This document shows positions 1 to 6,941 of a stretch of 10,791 bases of DNA, piece by piece. Numbering within the stretch: position 1 is the first letter of the stretch; the number at the start of each line of letters is the position of its first letter. The stretch is from the NCBI GenBank assembly GCA_002345475.1, contig DDWC01000091.1:1-10791 (forward strand), in the 5' to 3' direction. The DNA comes from Firmicutes bacterium UBA2296. Lineage in GTDB: Bacteria; Bacillota; UBA994. A program made the translations under genes and the position numbers. Below the pieces are notes generated by a model. That model made no database searches. It was not told the origin of the DNA and saw only the letters and a list, made by a program, of their open reading frames with translations.

Positions 1-2
1 AA

Positions 3-179
3 AGTCGAGAGCTAACCAAGGACCGTAGACAGAAGCTGCGTCCTATGAGATTGCCTGTGGGCAGCGATATCGCGCATCGGCGAGGCAATACTCCACAGCA
101 GACCCAAGCACTCAATGGCGAAACAGCCTACAAGGACTCTCTTAGAAAGAAGACCCCTGAGCTCCCACATGCTGAGTGA
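3..179 (+). other. Unassigned leader with an open frame entering from outside the window
   Basis: The stretch before the TetR promoter (1-268) holds no gene I recognise. One + frame is open from base 3 to a TGA at 177-179 and reads as a basic, polar 58-residue stretch beginning SRELTKDRRQKL. It has no start inside the window, so it could be the 3' end of a gene that begins upstream, or chance. No tRNA, repeat or terminator hairpin with a T tract is apparent. The minus-strand frames over the same bases look like shadows. Confidence 0.2.
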
Positions 180-268
180 GGTCCAGTAACCCAATTACTG
201 CTTCGAAAGCGCTCGTATATGGAGAGGCGCTAGGCGTGAAGAGGGCATGGAGAAGACCGCCAGAGTCC

Positions 269-297
269 TTGACAGTGCATGAAACAAAGAGTAAAAT
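269..297 (+). promoter_or_regulatory. Sigma-70/SigA-type promoter of the TetR gene
   Basis: TTGACA at 269-274 is a perfect -35 box. It is separated by 17 nt from TAAAAT at 292-297, a 5-of-6 match to the -10 consensus. The predicted transcription start is near 303-305. This argues that the upstream ATG at 279, which lies inside the promoter, is not used, and that translation starts at 345. Confidence 0.75.
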
Positions 298-307
298 ACG
301 AACAGAA

Positions 308-321
308 CGTACGACCGTACG
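308..321 (+). promoter_or_regulatory. Candidate TetR operator (autoregulatory)
   Basis: CGTACGACCGTACG consists of two self-complementary CGTACG hexamers separated by AC, giving a symmetric 14-bp site. It starts 10 nt downstream of the -10 box and ends 23 nt before the regulator's ATG, the usual place for an autoregulatory TetR operator. A 10-of-14 match (CGGACGACCGATTG, 985-998) lies upstream of the radical SAM gene. The operator role is inferred from position and symmetry only. Confidence 0.45.
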
Positions 322-344
322 AACATGGAAGGGAGATGTGTTTC

Positions 345-800
345 ATGAGTCATGCTCCGCGAAAGTCTAACCAGCTCGAACAAATACTCCAGTCTGCATA
401 CGGGTGCATCGCCTCACGGGGTTACGCGAATGTATCCATGCGGGATATTGCCGATGAAGCTGGGGTTGCTCTTAGTCAGATCACCTATCACTACAAGAGC
501 AAAGAAGGATTGCTCTCCGCAGTGATTAAACGTATGATGACGGAGTATCTCGTGGAGATAGAGGCACAATTGGAGAGGGGGGCAACTCCTCAAGACAGAC
601 TGTCTGGGGTCATCTTATATTTCGATCGCCTGCTCGCAGACACCCCAGGGCTGATCAAGCTCTTCTTTGACTTTACGAGTCTGTCGCTGTGGTCGGCACC
701 GATCGAGAATCAGCTTCGCAATCTAACAGAGGATTTGGCATCCTTGGTGGAGAGACACGTTCTCCGCGACGTCTCTGAAGGCAGCAGGCTGGGGTTCTAA
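345..800 (+). CDS. TetR/AcrR-family transcriptional regulator, shortened by an in-frame stop
   Basis: The product would be a DNA-binding repressor of the TetR family, 151 residues as encoded. The N-terminal helix-turn-helix is typical: residues 11-60 include the stretch GYANVSMRDIADEAGVALSQ, then ITYHYKSKEGLLSAV. The rest is the start of the ligand-binding helical domain. I chose ATG 345 because GGGAG (331-335) sits 9 nt upstream and the alternative ATG 279 lies within the promoter. TetR proteins are usually about 190-210 residues; here a TAA at 798-800 ends the frame early, yet the same frame runs on for 41 plausible codons to TAG at 924-926. The gene may therefore be a recent nonsense pseudogene, a shortened functional protein, or a sequencing error. 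It lies upstream of the radical SAM and DegV genes, which it may control. The ligand is unknown. Confidence 0.8.
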   Translation: MSHAPRKSNQLEQILQSAYGCIASRGYANVSMRDIADEAGVALSQITYHYKSKEGLLSAVIKRMMTEYLVEIEAQLERGATPQDRLSGVILYFDRLLADTPGLIKLFFDFTSLSLWSAPIENQLRNLTEDLASLVERHVLRDVSEGSRLGF

Positions 801-926
801 GATCCGAAATCGGTAGCGAGAATGCTGTTGGGATCAATACTTGGCGCGGCTATGTTGGCGATGACCGACCCGGATGGCCCGTCGCTACCAGAGGTTCTGC
901 GTCCTATGGAACTAATCATAGCCTAG
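801..926 (+). pseudogene. In-frame continuation of the TetR gene beyond its TAA
   Basis: Directly after the TAA, the same frame encodes DPKSVARMLLGSILGAAMLA and then about 20 further residues ending PMELIIA before TAG at 924-926. The run of small and hydrophobic residues ending in a helix fits the last dimerisation helices of TetR proteins, and the total of 193 codons would be a normal family length. There is no start codon or ribosome site of its own. I read it as the severed C-terminus of the regulator. Confidence 0.65.
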
Positions 927-974
927 AAGGGTGGTGCTACAACACCATGCGTGCGTATGGAGGGGGGAGCACTC

Positions 975-998
975 TATAATCGGACGGACGACCGATTG
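975..998 (+). promoter_or_regulatory. Candidate promoter -10 and operator upstream of the radical SAM gene
   Basis: A perfect TATAAT lies at 975-980, without a convincing -35 box 16-18 nt upstream. Just downstream, CGGACGACCGATTG (985-998) matches the candidate TetR operator CGTACGACCGTACG at 10 of 14 positions, including the shared core ACGACCG. The rest of the gap from the TetR frame to the radical SAM start (927-1206) contains only a short hairpin (TGGTG/CACCA near 933-948) and an unconvincing 75-codon frame. If this is the promoter, the 5' leader would be about 220 nt. Confidence 0.3.
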
Positions 999-1206
999 AA
1001 ATCGCATGCAGGTAGATTAGGGAGTCTCGAGTGTCGGCATAACGACTATGAGAGGCATGAATATGAGATAGGCGTCAAGCAATGCTACCGTTTGCTGCAG
1101 TCACAAATGCCTGAGCAAGGAGAAGCTCCTAGAATATTGCTTGGATGCAAGGGGTTTGCTTGGTCACATTCGCGTTGAGACAGAATGTTTGGGGAGAGTG
1201 AAGAGG

Positions 1207-2577
1207 ATGGGCACGAAGGGTTTTATCGAGAGCGCAAAAGGTTATGGACTTAAGAGAGTACTATCGCACTTAGGGTCGGAGCCTAACAAGAACATTCCTA
1301 GGGTTTTGAACTGGGTTGACAGGTTCGACAAGGAGGGGGTACTGAAAGGCAAAGTGTCAGTTGTGAGGGAGGTACTCTCTGATGAGGGTAGCAACTGGTC
1401 TCTGTTGACCAAAAGCCTGTGGACAGATATCGATACTGATGTGAGGAAGAGGCTCTTTGAAAACTTCATTGTGAACGCAGTCATCATCGGTGGCAATAGG
1501 CAGGAAAAGGCCCGCGAAGAGCATGGATGCAACGTCCCTTGGGCGATACTAATGGACCCGACCTCGGCGTGCAACATGAGATGCAGTGGATGTTGGGCCG
1601 CAGAATATGGGCCTGATATGAGCTTGAGTTATCATACACTGGACAGTGTGATTCAGCAAGGAAAGGCTCTGGGCATTTACATGTACATATATTCTGGGGG
1701 TGAGCCCCTGCTCCGCAAAGACGACATCGTGAGGTTGTGTGAAAGACATAGTGACTGCGTGTTCCTTGCGTTCACTAACGGAACGCTGATCGATGAGACA
1801 TTTGCAGATGAAATGCTGAGGGTTAAGAATTTTGTTCCTGCGATTAGCGTCGAGGGCTTTGAGTATGAGACGGATTCTCGCCGCGGGGAAGGCACCTATT
1901 TGGCAGTCGAAAATGCTATGGAAGTTCTAAAGATCAAGAAGCTGCCCTTTGGGATATCATGCTGCTACACAAGTAATAACACAGATAAGGTTGGGAGTGA
2001 GGCGTTCTTTGACAAGATGATCTCTAATGGCGCGAAGTTCGCTTGGTTCTTCACATATATGCCAGTGGGCATGGATGCATCACCAGAACTAATGGCAAAT
2101 GCCGAGCAGCGAGAGTTCATGTACCAACAAGTCCGCAGGTTCCGAAAGAGCAAAGCGATCTTCACGATGGACTTCTGGAACGACGGCGAATATGCTGATG
2201 GATGCATCGGGGGCGGACGGAGATATCTACATATAAATGCAAATGGCGACCTTGAACCATGCGCATTCATACACTACTCTGATTCCAACATTCACGACAC
2301 AGCCCTGGTTACAGCACTGAGAAATCCCTTGTTCATGCAGTACAAAGAGAATCAGCCCTTCAATGGGAACATGCTGAGACCATGTCCACTGCTGGATAAT
2401 CCAGACAGGCTCCGAGACATGGTGACTGCCTCAGGAGCAAGGTCAACTGAAACCTTACATCCTGAAGATGTCGGTCATCTCTGCGAGAAGTGCAGGCCTG
2501 CGTCTGTCGCTTGGGCAGTGGCGGCGGAGAGACTATGGGTTGAATCGTCAAGTCAGAGACCCAAACGCACAGATTAG
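1207..2577 (+). CDS. Radical SAM protein with SPASM-like C-terminal cysteines
   Basis: A 456-residue iron-sulfur enzyme that would cleave S-adenosylmethionine to start a radical reaction; the substrate is unknown. The radical SAM cluster motif CxxxCxxC is CNMRCSGC (C122, C126, C129), preceded by an N-terminal helical segment of about 110 residues. The SAM-contact motif GGEP is at 164-167. The C-terminal part has C333, C352 (in NANGDLEPCAF), C393, C426 and C429 (HLCEKC), a SPASM/twitch-like pattern that would hold auxiliary 4Fe-4S clusters. From memory, very similar proteins of about 450 residues occur across Clostridia and are usually annotated only as radical SAM protein. ATG 1207 is chosen because GGGGAG (1191-1196) lies 10 nt before it; the open frame itself extends upstream. 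No short precursor peptide is evident next to it, so a RiPP-maturase role is not supported. DegV follows 142 nt downstream. Confidence 0.93.
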   Translation: MGTKGFIESAKGYGLKRVLSHLGSEPNKNIPRVLNWVDRFDKEGVLKGKVSVVREVLSDEGSNWSLLTKSLWTDIDTDVRKRLFENFIVNAVIIGGNRQEKAREEHGCNVPWAILMDPTSACNMRCSGCWAAEYGPDMSLSYHTLDSVIQQGKALGIYMYIYSGGEPLLRKDDIVRLCERHSDCVFLAFTNGTLIDETFADEMLRVKNFVPAISVEGFEYETDSRRGEGTYLAVENAMEVLKIKKLPFGISCCYTSNNTDKVGSEAFFDKMISNGAKFAWFFTYMPVGMDASPELMANAEQREFMYQQVRRFRKSKAIFTMDFWNDGEYADGCIGGGRRYLHINANGDLEPCAFIHYSDSNIHDTALVTALRNPLFMQYKENQPFNGNMLRPCPLLDNPDRLRDMVTASGARSTETLHPEDVGHLCEKCRPASVAWAVAAERLWVESSSQRPKRTD

Positions 2578-2719
2578 ATTATAGGTAGGCCAGACCGTTA
2601 TGAACCCGTCTCTGCTGCAGGTGGAGTCACAGTAATTCGCGATTGTGTTGTGACGACACCGGCTCATTCACTGCAGTAAACGGACTTAGTCCCAAAGCAA
2701 TATTGAGGAGGCAAGACCA

Positions 2720-3592
2720 ATGAAACCCATAATAATTACGGACTCGACTTGTGACCTTGCATCAGAATACCTGAGGCGGAACAGGGTGCCCACAATCCCA
2801 TTCCATTTTACGCTCAAGGGACAAGAATACACAGACGATTGTGGCCGAGCACTTCCTTATCAGAAGTTCTATGATGAGTTGCGCAAGGGGGCGATGGCCA
2901 CGACCGCCCAAGTCACCCCCTTCGTGTATGAGGATTACTTCCGGAGATACATAGCAGAAGGGCACTCCATAATATACGTCGGCTTTTCTTCAGCATTGAG
3001 CGGGTCATACGGCGGCGCGGTCTTGGCACGAAACGAGATACTACGGGATCACCCTGGGGCTGACATTTCAGTTCTAGATACGAAGAGCGCAACGGTTGGG
3101 CAAGGTCTTCTGGTTCGCTATGCTTGTGAAATGTTAGAGCAAGGCAGATCAAAGGAAGATATAGTTGCTTGGATAGAAGCCAACAAGCAAAGAATCAACA
3201 CATGGTTCACGGTTGACAGCTTAGAGCACCTAAGAAGAGGAGGCAGGCTGTCGGCAACAAGCGCGTCTCTGGGTGCGGTTTTGAGCATTAAACCCATTCT
3301 GACTATTGACAAAGGGGGCAGACTCGCTTCAGCAACGAAAGTTCGTGGCCGACAGAAAGCAATCTGTGGTTTGATGACGGAACTCAAGGACAGAATAGTC
3401 AACCCGGAAGAACAGACTATTCTTATCTCCCACGGAGACTGCCTTGAAGATGCTGAGCGTCTGAAGAGCCTGGTCATGGGTGAGTTGAGAGTGAAGGAAG
3501 TATTGATAAGCTACCTAGGACCCGTGATTGGCGCACACACAGGACCGGGATTGCTCTGCCTTGCATTCATGGGAAGAGAAAGAGGGCTATAG
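2720..3592 (+). CDS. DegV family protein (fatty-acid binding)
   Basis: A 290-residue cytosolic protein of the DegV/FakB type, the normal family length. In the best-studied members it holds a single fatty acid and presents it to a fatty acid kinase. Visible motifs are the N-terminal ITDSTCDL (6-13), TTAQVTP (61-67, the position of the usual T-S-Q-P loop), GFSSALSGSY (88-97), DTKSATVGQG (120-129), RRGGRLS (172-178), the KPIL segment (191-194) and HTGPG (273-277). The start ATG 2720 has a strong GAGGAGG (2705-2711) 8 nt upstream. No FakA/DhaK-like kinase is in the window, so any partner would be elsewhere. The 142-nt gap from the radical SAM gene shows no clear promoter or terminator, so co-transcription is likely. 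A lipid role for the pair is inferred from DegV alone. Confidence 0.93.
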   Translation: MKPIIITDSTCDLASEYLRRNRVPTIPFHFTLKGQEYTDDCGRALPYQKFYDELRKGAMATTAQVTPFVYEDYFRRYIAEGHSIIYVGFSSALSGSYGGAVLARNEILRDHPGADISVLDTKSATVGQGLLVRYACEMLEQGRSKEDIVAWIEANKQRINTWFTVDSLEHLRRGGRLSATSASLGAVLSIKPILTIDKGGRLASATKVRGRQKAICGLMTELKDRIVNPEEQTILISHGDCLEDAERLKSLVMGELRVKEVLISYLGPVIGAHTGPGLLCLAFMGRERGL

Positions 3593-3598
3593 GCCAAT

Positions 3599-3621
3599 GG
3601 CCCCAGTTTCGTTCTGGGTCC
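3599..3621 (+). terminator. Weak hairpin after degV, possible terminator
   Basis: GGCCCCAG (3599-3606) pairs with CTGGGTCC (3614-3621) with one mismatch around a 7-nt loop (TTTCGTT), 7 nt after the DegV stop. There is no T tract after the stem, so it is not a standard intrinsic terminator, but it lies where one is expected. Confidence 0.3.
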
Positions 3622-3651
3622 GCTAGTATCAATGATCGCAGCCTGAGATGA

Positions 3652-3676
3652 ACGGAAAGAGCAGAGAGGTTTCCGT
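3652..3676. repeat. Perfect 7-bp inverted repeat upstream of the yidC-like gene
   Basis: ACGGAAA (3652-3658) and TTTCCGT (3670-3676) are exact reverse complements around an 11-nt purine-rich spacer. The repeat lies in the 219-nt gap between DegV and the insertase gene, about 140 nt before that start. It could be an operator or an RNA hairpin. No partner copy was seen elsewhere. Confidence 0.3.
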
Positions 3677-3811
3677 CACGTGCCAGCCAAATGTGCGAGA
3701 TTAAATCGTCATGGCAGAAGCGCCTTATCTAGGGTTGCAGGAAACTCCCATGTCGGTTTGTGATATGCCGATTTGGTAGATAGAAGATGTAAGGGGGGAG
3801 GGGCTTTAGTA

Positions 3812-4741
3812 ATGCTTGATGCTATTGCATTCCCAATTGGTTACATGCTGAGATTCATTTACACTCATCTGGCATTCGGGAATTATGGAGTCGCCATTAT
3901 ATTGCTGACAGTATTCTTGAGGCTGTTGTTGACGCCCCTGACCCTGAAGCAGTACTATGCCTCAGCCAAAATAAGCGAAGTCCAGCCCAGATTAAAGAAG
4001 ATACAGAAGTCATATGCTCATGACAAGGAGAAGCTTGGCCTTGAGACCATGAAGCTGTACAAAGAACATAACGTAAATCCGGCCGGGAGTCTTTTCCCGA
4101 TGTTGATTCAGATGCCCATGTTCTTCGCGCTTTATTATGTGATCTCACAGCCACTGAAATACATGGTTGGCAAGTCTCCGGATGATATCCTGCGACTGTA
4201 TGAGATGATTCCAGTCACAAACAGAGTGGCAAACATGAGAGATCTGAGCATTATAGGTTACTTCAGCAAGTTCCCTGACCGAGTCGCCGTAGCTGGTGAC
4301 TTGCTTAGGTCAGGAGATCTCATCAACATGGATTTTTTTGGGGTCAACTTGGGTGCCATCCCCACATATCGCTACCTGGAGTTCATGGAAGCCCCGATGA
4401 GAACGCAGAATCTGCTACTATTATTGATACCATTGGCAGCAGTGGTCACAACCTATGTGTCAGTAAGATATCCTCTAAGACAGACCACTGGGGCAACGGA
4501 AGACACGACTCAAGGATTCGCTCCAGGAACGATGAGTTTGATAGCAGCAGCGGTAACAGGGATGGTGGCCTTTAGTGTCCCGGCCGGACTCGGGCTCTAC
4601 TGGACGGCTGGGAACATGGCCCAAATGCTGCAAAACATGACCTTGAATGCTTTTGTATCCAAAAGAGCTCCGGATAAAAAAAAGCAGCGAAAATGCAAAA
4701 CTACGAAGCGGATTTGCACATCGGCTCAAGAGAGGAACTGA
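3812..4741 (+). CDS. yidC: YidC/Oxa1-family membrane protein insertase
   Basis: A 309-residue inner-membrane insertase that would help place membrane proteins, alone or with SecYEG. Family signatures are VFLRLLLTPLTLKQ (34-47) with the conserved groove arginine R37, a charged cytoplasmic hairpin (about 48-85), NPAGSLFPMLIQMPMFFALYYV (from 89), and PAGLGLYWTAGN (257-268) in the last helix. There are about five membrane segments and no lipoprotein signal or large periplasmic domain, as in short Gram-positive forms. The basic tail (KKKQRKCKTTKR, 289-300) suits ribosome contact. I chose ATG 3812 because a GGGGGGAGGGG purine block (3793-3803) precedes it by 8 nt, whereas TTG 3773 has no site. It ends 1 nt before the hydrolase gene. 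The chromosomal housekeeping yidC normally lies near rnpA/rpmH, which are absent here, so this may be a second, specialised copy. Confidence 0.92.
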   Translation: MLDAIAFPIGYMLRFIYTHLAFGNYGVAIILLTVFLRLLLTPLTLKQYYASAKISEVQPRLKKIQKSYAHDKEKLGLETMKLYKEHNVNPAGSLFPMLIQMPMFFALYYVISQPLKYMVGKSPDDILRLYEMIPVTNRVANMRDLSIIGYFSKFPDRVAVAGDLLRSGDLINMDFFGVNLGAIPTYRYLEFMEAPMRTQNLLLLLIPLAAVVTTYVSVRYPLRQTTGATEDTTQGFAPGTMSLIAAAVTGMVAFSVPAGLGLYWTAGNMAQMLQNMTLNAFVSKRAPDKKKQRKCKTTKRICTSAQERN

Positions 4742-4742
4742 T

Positions 4743-5933
4743 ATGGCGAACATAATTGATTATCTGAAGTGGCGAGGAGACATGAGCTTCTCGTGTGATT
4801 GTTTCAACGAAGTCGATAATCTGATACTGTCTCAACTCGCATATCTGAACTTGGACGGAGTTGCTACCCGTGGACAGATGTGCAGTGGGATGACGCTGTC
4901 CGATTTGGCAAGCCAAATCATTGCCAGCGAGGAACCCCCGTCGGTCTACGCAAGCTATTATTACCCAGAAAAGGTTGCCGAACTGCTGATGTGTGCCGCG
5001 AAGACAACTCGTTATCGCGATGTTGAACTGCTAGGATACGTCAGTTCGCATGATCGCCAGCCTGCAAGCCAGTTCTCTGCTGTTACTTTCTCGCTCACTG
5101 GTGATGAACACTACATCGCTTTTAGAGGTACAGGTAATAGTGTTGCAGGGTGGGAAGAGAACCTACGGATGAGCTTTGAGGAAGAAGTGCCAGCGCATAG
5201 GCAGGCTGTGATTTATGTAAATGACACTGCAGCTGACCTCAAGGGGAGGTTGCACTTAGGCGGTCACTCCAAGGGCGGAAACATCGCTGTCTATGCCGCA
5301 ACACATTCTGATAGTAAGATCAGGGCAAGAATCATGAATGTCTATAATAATGATGGGCCAGGATTCCACATGAACGTCATCCAGAGTACAGGTTATCAAG
5401 ACATGGCAAGCCGAATGCACACCCTAGTTCCCAAAGCTGCTCTTGTTGGGATGCTGTTGGAGTGCGGGGAGAGTCCCGTAATTGTAGATAGCAAAGGACT
5501 CGGTATCTGGCAGCACGACGCCTTCATGTGGGAGGTTGTTGGAACCCGTTTTGTGCGTGCTGGGAAGCTGAGCATGCATAGTCGTAACCTGGACAGCATC
5601 CTAGAAGGGTGGCTTGATAGCCTATCAATGGACGAAAGGAAGCAGTTCGTGGATGCGCTTTTTGGCATGATGAGGGCAACAGGTGCTGATGCCTTTGATG
5701 ACATGTTGATGGACGGCCCGGCCACGATAAGCACAATGAAGGGCTACTATCTGGGCATTGACCGCGAGACAAGACGGAGACTTACAGATATCGTCATGAA
5801 GCTGTGGAGAGAGAGCCGAAGAGTATATGGCAAATCAATAATTAATGAAGTCAACTCGCTGCGTAGGGTTGCCTCACGGAATAGACTATCTGCCCGAACG
5901 GAGCATGCTCGGGTGGCTAAGAAAAGAACATGA
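4743..5933 (+). CDS. DUF2974 / Mbeg1-like alpha/beta hydrolase
   Basis: A 396-residue predicted serine hydrolase of the lipase-like DUF2974 family. Substrates of this family are not established. The first 60 residues (DYLKWRGDMSF, then NEVDNLILSQLAYLNLD) are the typical N-terminus. The catalytic set appears complete: FRGT (127-130) near the oxyanion hole, the nucleophile elbow GHSKG (174-178) with S176, YNNDGPG (201-207) with D204, and WQHDAFMWEV with H258. No signal peptide or membrane segment is visible, so it is probably cytoplasmic. The start ATG 4743 follows the insertase stop by 1 nt and has AGAGG (4731-4735) 7 nt upstream inside that gene, so the two are likely translationally coupled. 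The last 30 residues are basic. Debris of mobile elements starts directly after the stop. Confidence 0.9.
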   Translation: MANIIDYLKWRGDMSFSCDCFNEVDNLILSQLAYLNLDGVATRGQMCSGMTLSDLASQIIASEEPPSVYASYYYPEKVAELLMCAAKTTRYRDVELLGYVSSHDRQPASQFSAVTFSLTGDEHYIAFRGTGNSVAGWEENLRMSFEEEVPAHRQAVIYVNDTAADLKGRLHLGGHSKGGNIAVYAATHSDSKIRARIMNVYNNDGPGFHMNVIQSTGYQDMASRMHTLVPKAALVGMLLECGESPVIVDSKGLGIWQHDAFMWEVVGTRFVRAGKLSMHSRNLDSILEGWLDSLSMDERKQFVDALFGMMRATGADAFDDMLMDGPATISTMKGYYLGIDRETRRRLTDIVMKLWRESRRVYGKSIINEVNSLRRVASRNRLSARTEHARVAKKRT

Positions 5934-6045
5934 GAACGGCTGGTGGCAGCCGCTGTGTATGCGGTCAAGACTAGGTAAAAACCTCGAGGGATGGCATGAG
6001 TACGAAAGGAGAAGGGGACAGAGCACGACAGAATACAATGCGTTC

Positions 6046-6381
6046 GTAGTAGTGAGCCGGGATGAGTGCAATGAACGAAACAGCAGTTATCTGGAAAGGC
6101 ACCACAAAGCCACGGAGCGGGTCGCCAAGATCGAGAGGCTGGGACGTGAACACCAGAGTAAGATCCTAATGCGCGGAGGGTTTATCCAGGGGATAGAGAC
6201 GCGCTCTCTGGTTCTGGAGGAGTTCGACGAGAGGCTATGGGCAGTGGCGGTTGATAGGGTAAAGATAATGTCAGACGGCAGGCTACTGTTTCAGTTTAAG
6301 ATTGGAGCGGTTACTAAGGGTTCACAGCAGACAATCATTCCATCATGCTTGCCCGCTACAGGGACGCTGCCGATGTACTGA
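6046..6381 (+). pseudogene. Serine recombinase C-terminal remnant (copy A)
   Basis: From about 6046 to 6320 the frame encodes a stretch from DECNERNSSYLERHHKATER to LFQFK that matches the C-terminal part of large clostridial serine recombinases (coiled coil plus the terminal E-F-D-E-x-LW ... DGR ... F-F-K segment). The nearby copy B aligns without gaps, with 56 of 80 residues identical by my count. The catalytic, recombinase and zinc-ribbon domains are all missing, and past about 6320 the frame drifts into unrelated sequence until TGA at 6379-6381, where copy B reads DGTEIEG. An open frame runs upstream to ATG 5845, but that part overlaps the hydrolase gene and looks like noise. It is a dead remnant of a mobile element. 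Confidence 0.7.
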
Positions 6382-6479
6382 GTTTTGGTGCTGAATTGAT
6401 AGAGCAGCAGAGCCGACCCGAGGAGGCCCTTGAGCTGATGAAAGCTGCCTGCGACTTGTATAAGGGGCGTCCCCAGTAG
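6345..6479 (+). CDS. Small 44-residue ORF, unknown
   Basis: ATG 6345 to TAG 6477-6479 encodes an acidic, helix-forming peptide beginning MLARYRDAADVL and containing EEALELMKAACDLYKGRP, which resembles one helical hairpin of a TPR-like fold. It overlaps the last 37 nt of the recombinase remnant's frame in another phase. There is no good ribosome site before the ATG, and an in-frame TAA lies 30 nt upstream (6315-6317). It may be the 3' end of a gene whose front was lost when the recombinase fragment joined here. I do not recognise a family. Confidence 0.35.
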   Translation: MLARYRDAADVLSFGAELIEQQSRPEEALELMKAACDLYKGRPQ

Positions 6480-6500
6480 CATCGTGCTATTATAATGTCC

Positions 6501-6529
6501 TTGTGACACGCCAATCCATCAGTTATAAT
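6501..6529 (+). promoter_or_regulatory. Promoter of the signal-peptide ORF
   Basis: TTGTGA (6501-6506, 4 of 6 to consensus) is spaced 17 nt from a perfect TATAAT (6524-6529). A second TATAAT lies at 6491-6496 without a clear -35 box. The predicted start is near 6536, placing the GAGGTG ribosome site and GTG start of the truncated gene about 25-40 nt downstream. Confidence 0.5.
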
Positions 6530-6572
6530 TAGAGGGAACAAGTAGGAAGATAATGGATAAGAGGTGTGAAGT

Positions 6573-6803
6573 GTGTTCAGGAGAATTACGGCAACTCTGC
6601 TGTTGGCACTGGTGCTGCTCTACCAGCCCATATGTCTGGTTAGAGATAGGCTAGTGACTGTCAGTTGTGAGAAGGACGCCATTGTTGATCGATGGGATCC
6701 GCCGAAGTCGGAAGACGTATATTTCCCTCGAAATTTCTTCTCGTTGCCTGCTCACGCTTGCTCTTTGGGCGACTCATCCATGCGTAGAAGCTGCTCTTGC
6801 TGA
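6573..6803 (+). pseudogene. 5' end of a signal-peptide gene cut off by an IS3 remnant
   Basis: GTG 6573 has GAGGTG (6561-6566) 6 nt upstream and a good promoter further up. The first residues, MFRRITATLLLALVLLYQPICL, are a basic start followed by a hydrophobic core, as in a signal peptide or membrane anchor. The authentic part probably ends near residue 55 (about 6738). From there to the TGA at 6801-6803 the bases are those of a transposase fragment read backwards. The original product is not recognisable. The intact 5' control signals suggest this was a real secreted or membrane protein gene before the insertion. Confidence 0.45.
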
Positions 6804-6903
6804 CTGCTAGTACTCTGCATAGCTTAGCAACCCGGTAATTCACGCTTTGCGACCTAATGAGCCGTAAGTACCTCTGCAAACACCGCTGCGAACAACCCGG
6901 GTA
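6739..6903 (-). pseudogene. IS3-family OrfB transposase fragment
   Basis: On the minus strand the frame through 6879-6739 reads YRVAKLCRVLAVSKSSFYAW and then MSRPKSKREQATR. This is the typical N-terminal region of IS3-family (IS150-like) OrfB transposases, just before the rve/DDE integrase core. The DDE core and OrfA are both absent. The frame is bounded upstream by a stop near 6917, and past about 6739 its codons are unrelated to the family. It is a short dead fragment lying opposite to all neighbouring genes. No terminal inverted repeats or target duplications could be assigned by eye. Confidence 0.7.
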
Positions 6904-6941
6904 TGACCATCAACAACGACCCACAAGCTATACTTCCTCCG

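Noticed and set aside
279..344. 22-residue N-terminal extension of the TetR protein from ATG 279
   Set aside because: It lies across the -10 box and predicted transcription start; ATG 345 has the ribosome site.
951..1178. 75-codon + frame starting at a GTG before the radical SAM gene
   Set aside because: It overlaps the candidate -10 box and operator, has no clear ribosome site, shows no recognisable motif, and runs near the true radical SAM start; more likely leader sequence.
1242..1577. Minus-strand frames of 60-120 codons across the radical SAM, DegV, YidC, hydrolase and SdpI genes
   Set aside because: All lie opposite well-supported + strand genes, lack ribosome sites and family motifs, and are shadow frames. 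The only minus-strand frame kept is the IS3 fragment.
4677..4684. Run of eight A in the insertase tail as a programmed frameshift fusing it to the hydrolase
   Set aside because: The hydrolase frame is open upstream and a slip could fuse them, but the hydrolase has its own ribosome site and ATG, and the basic insertase tail is plausible as read. No downstream stimulator was seen.
5937..5952. CGGCTG/CAGCCG hairpin right after the hydrolase stop as a terminator
   Set aside because: The 6-bp stem is exact, but no T tract follows on either strand.
5845..6045. N-terminal part of the 178-codon frame overlapping the end of the hydrolase gene
   Set aside because: This part has no family similarity that I recognise; the recombinase-like sequence starts only around 6046.
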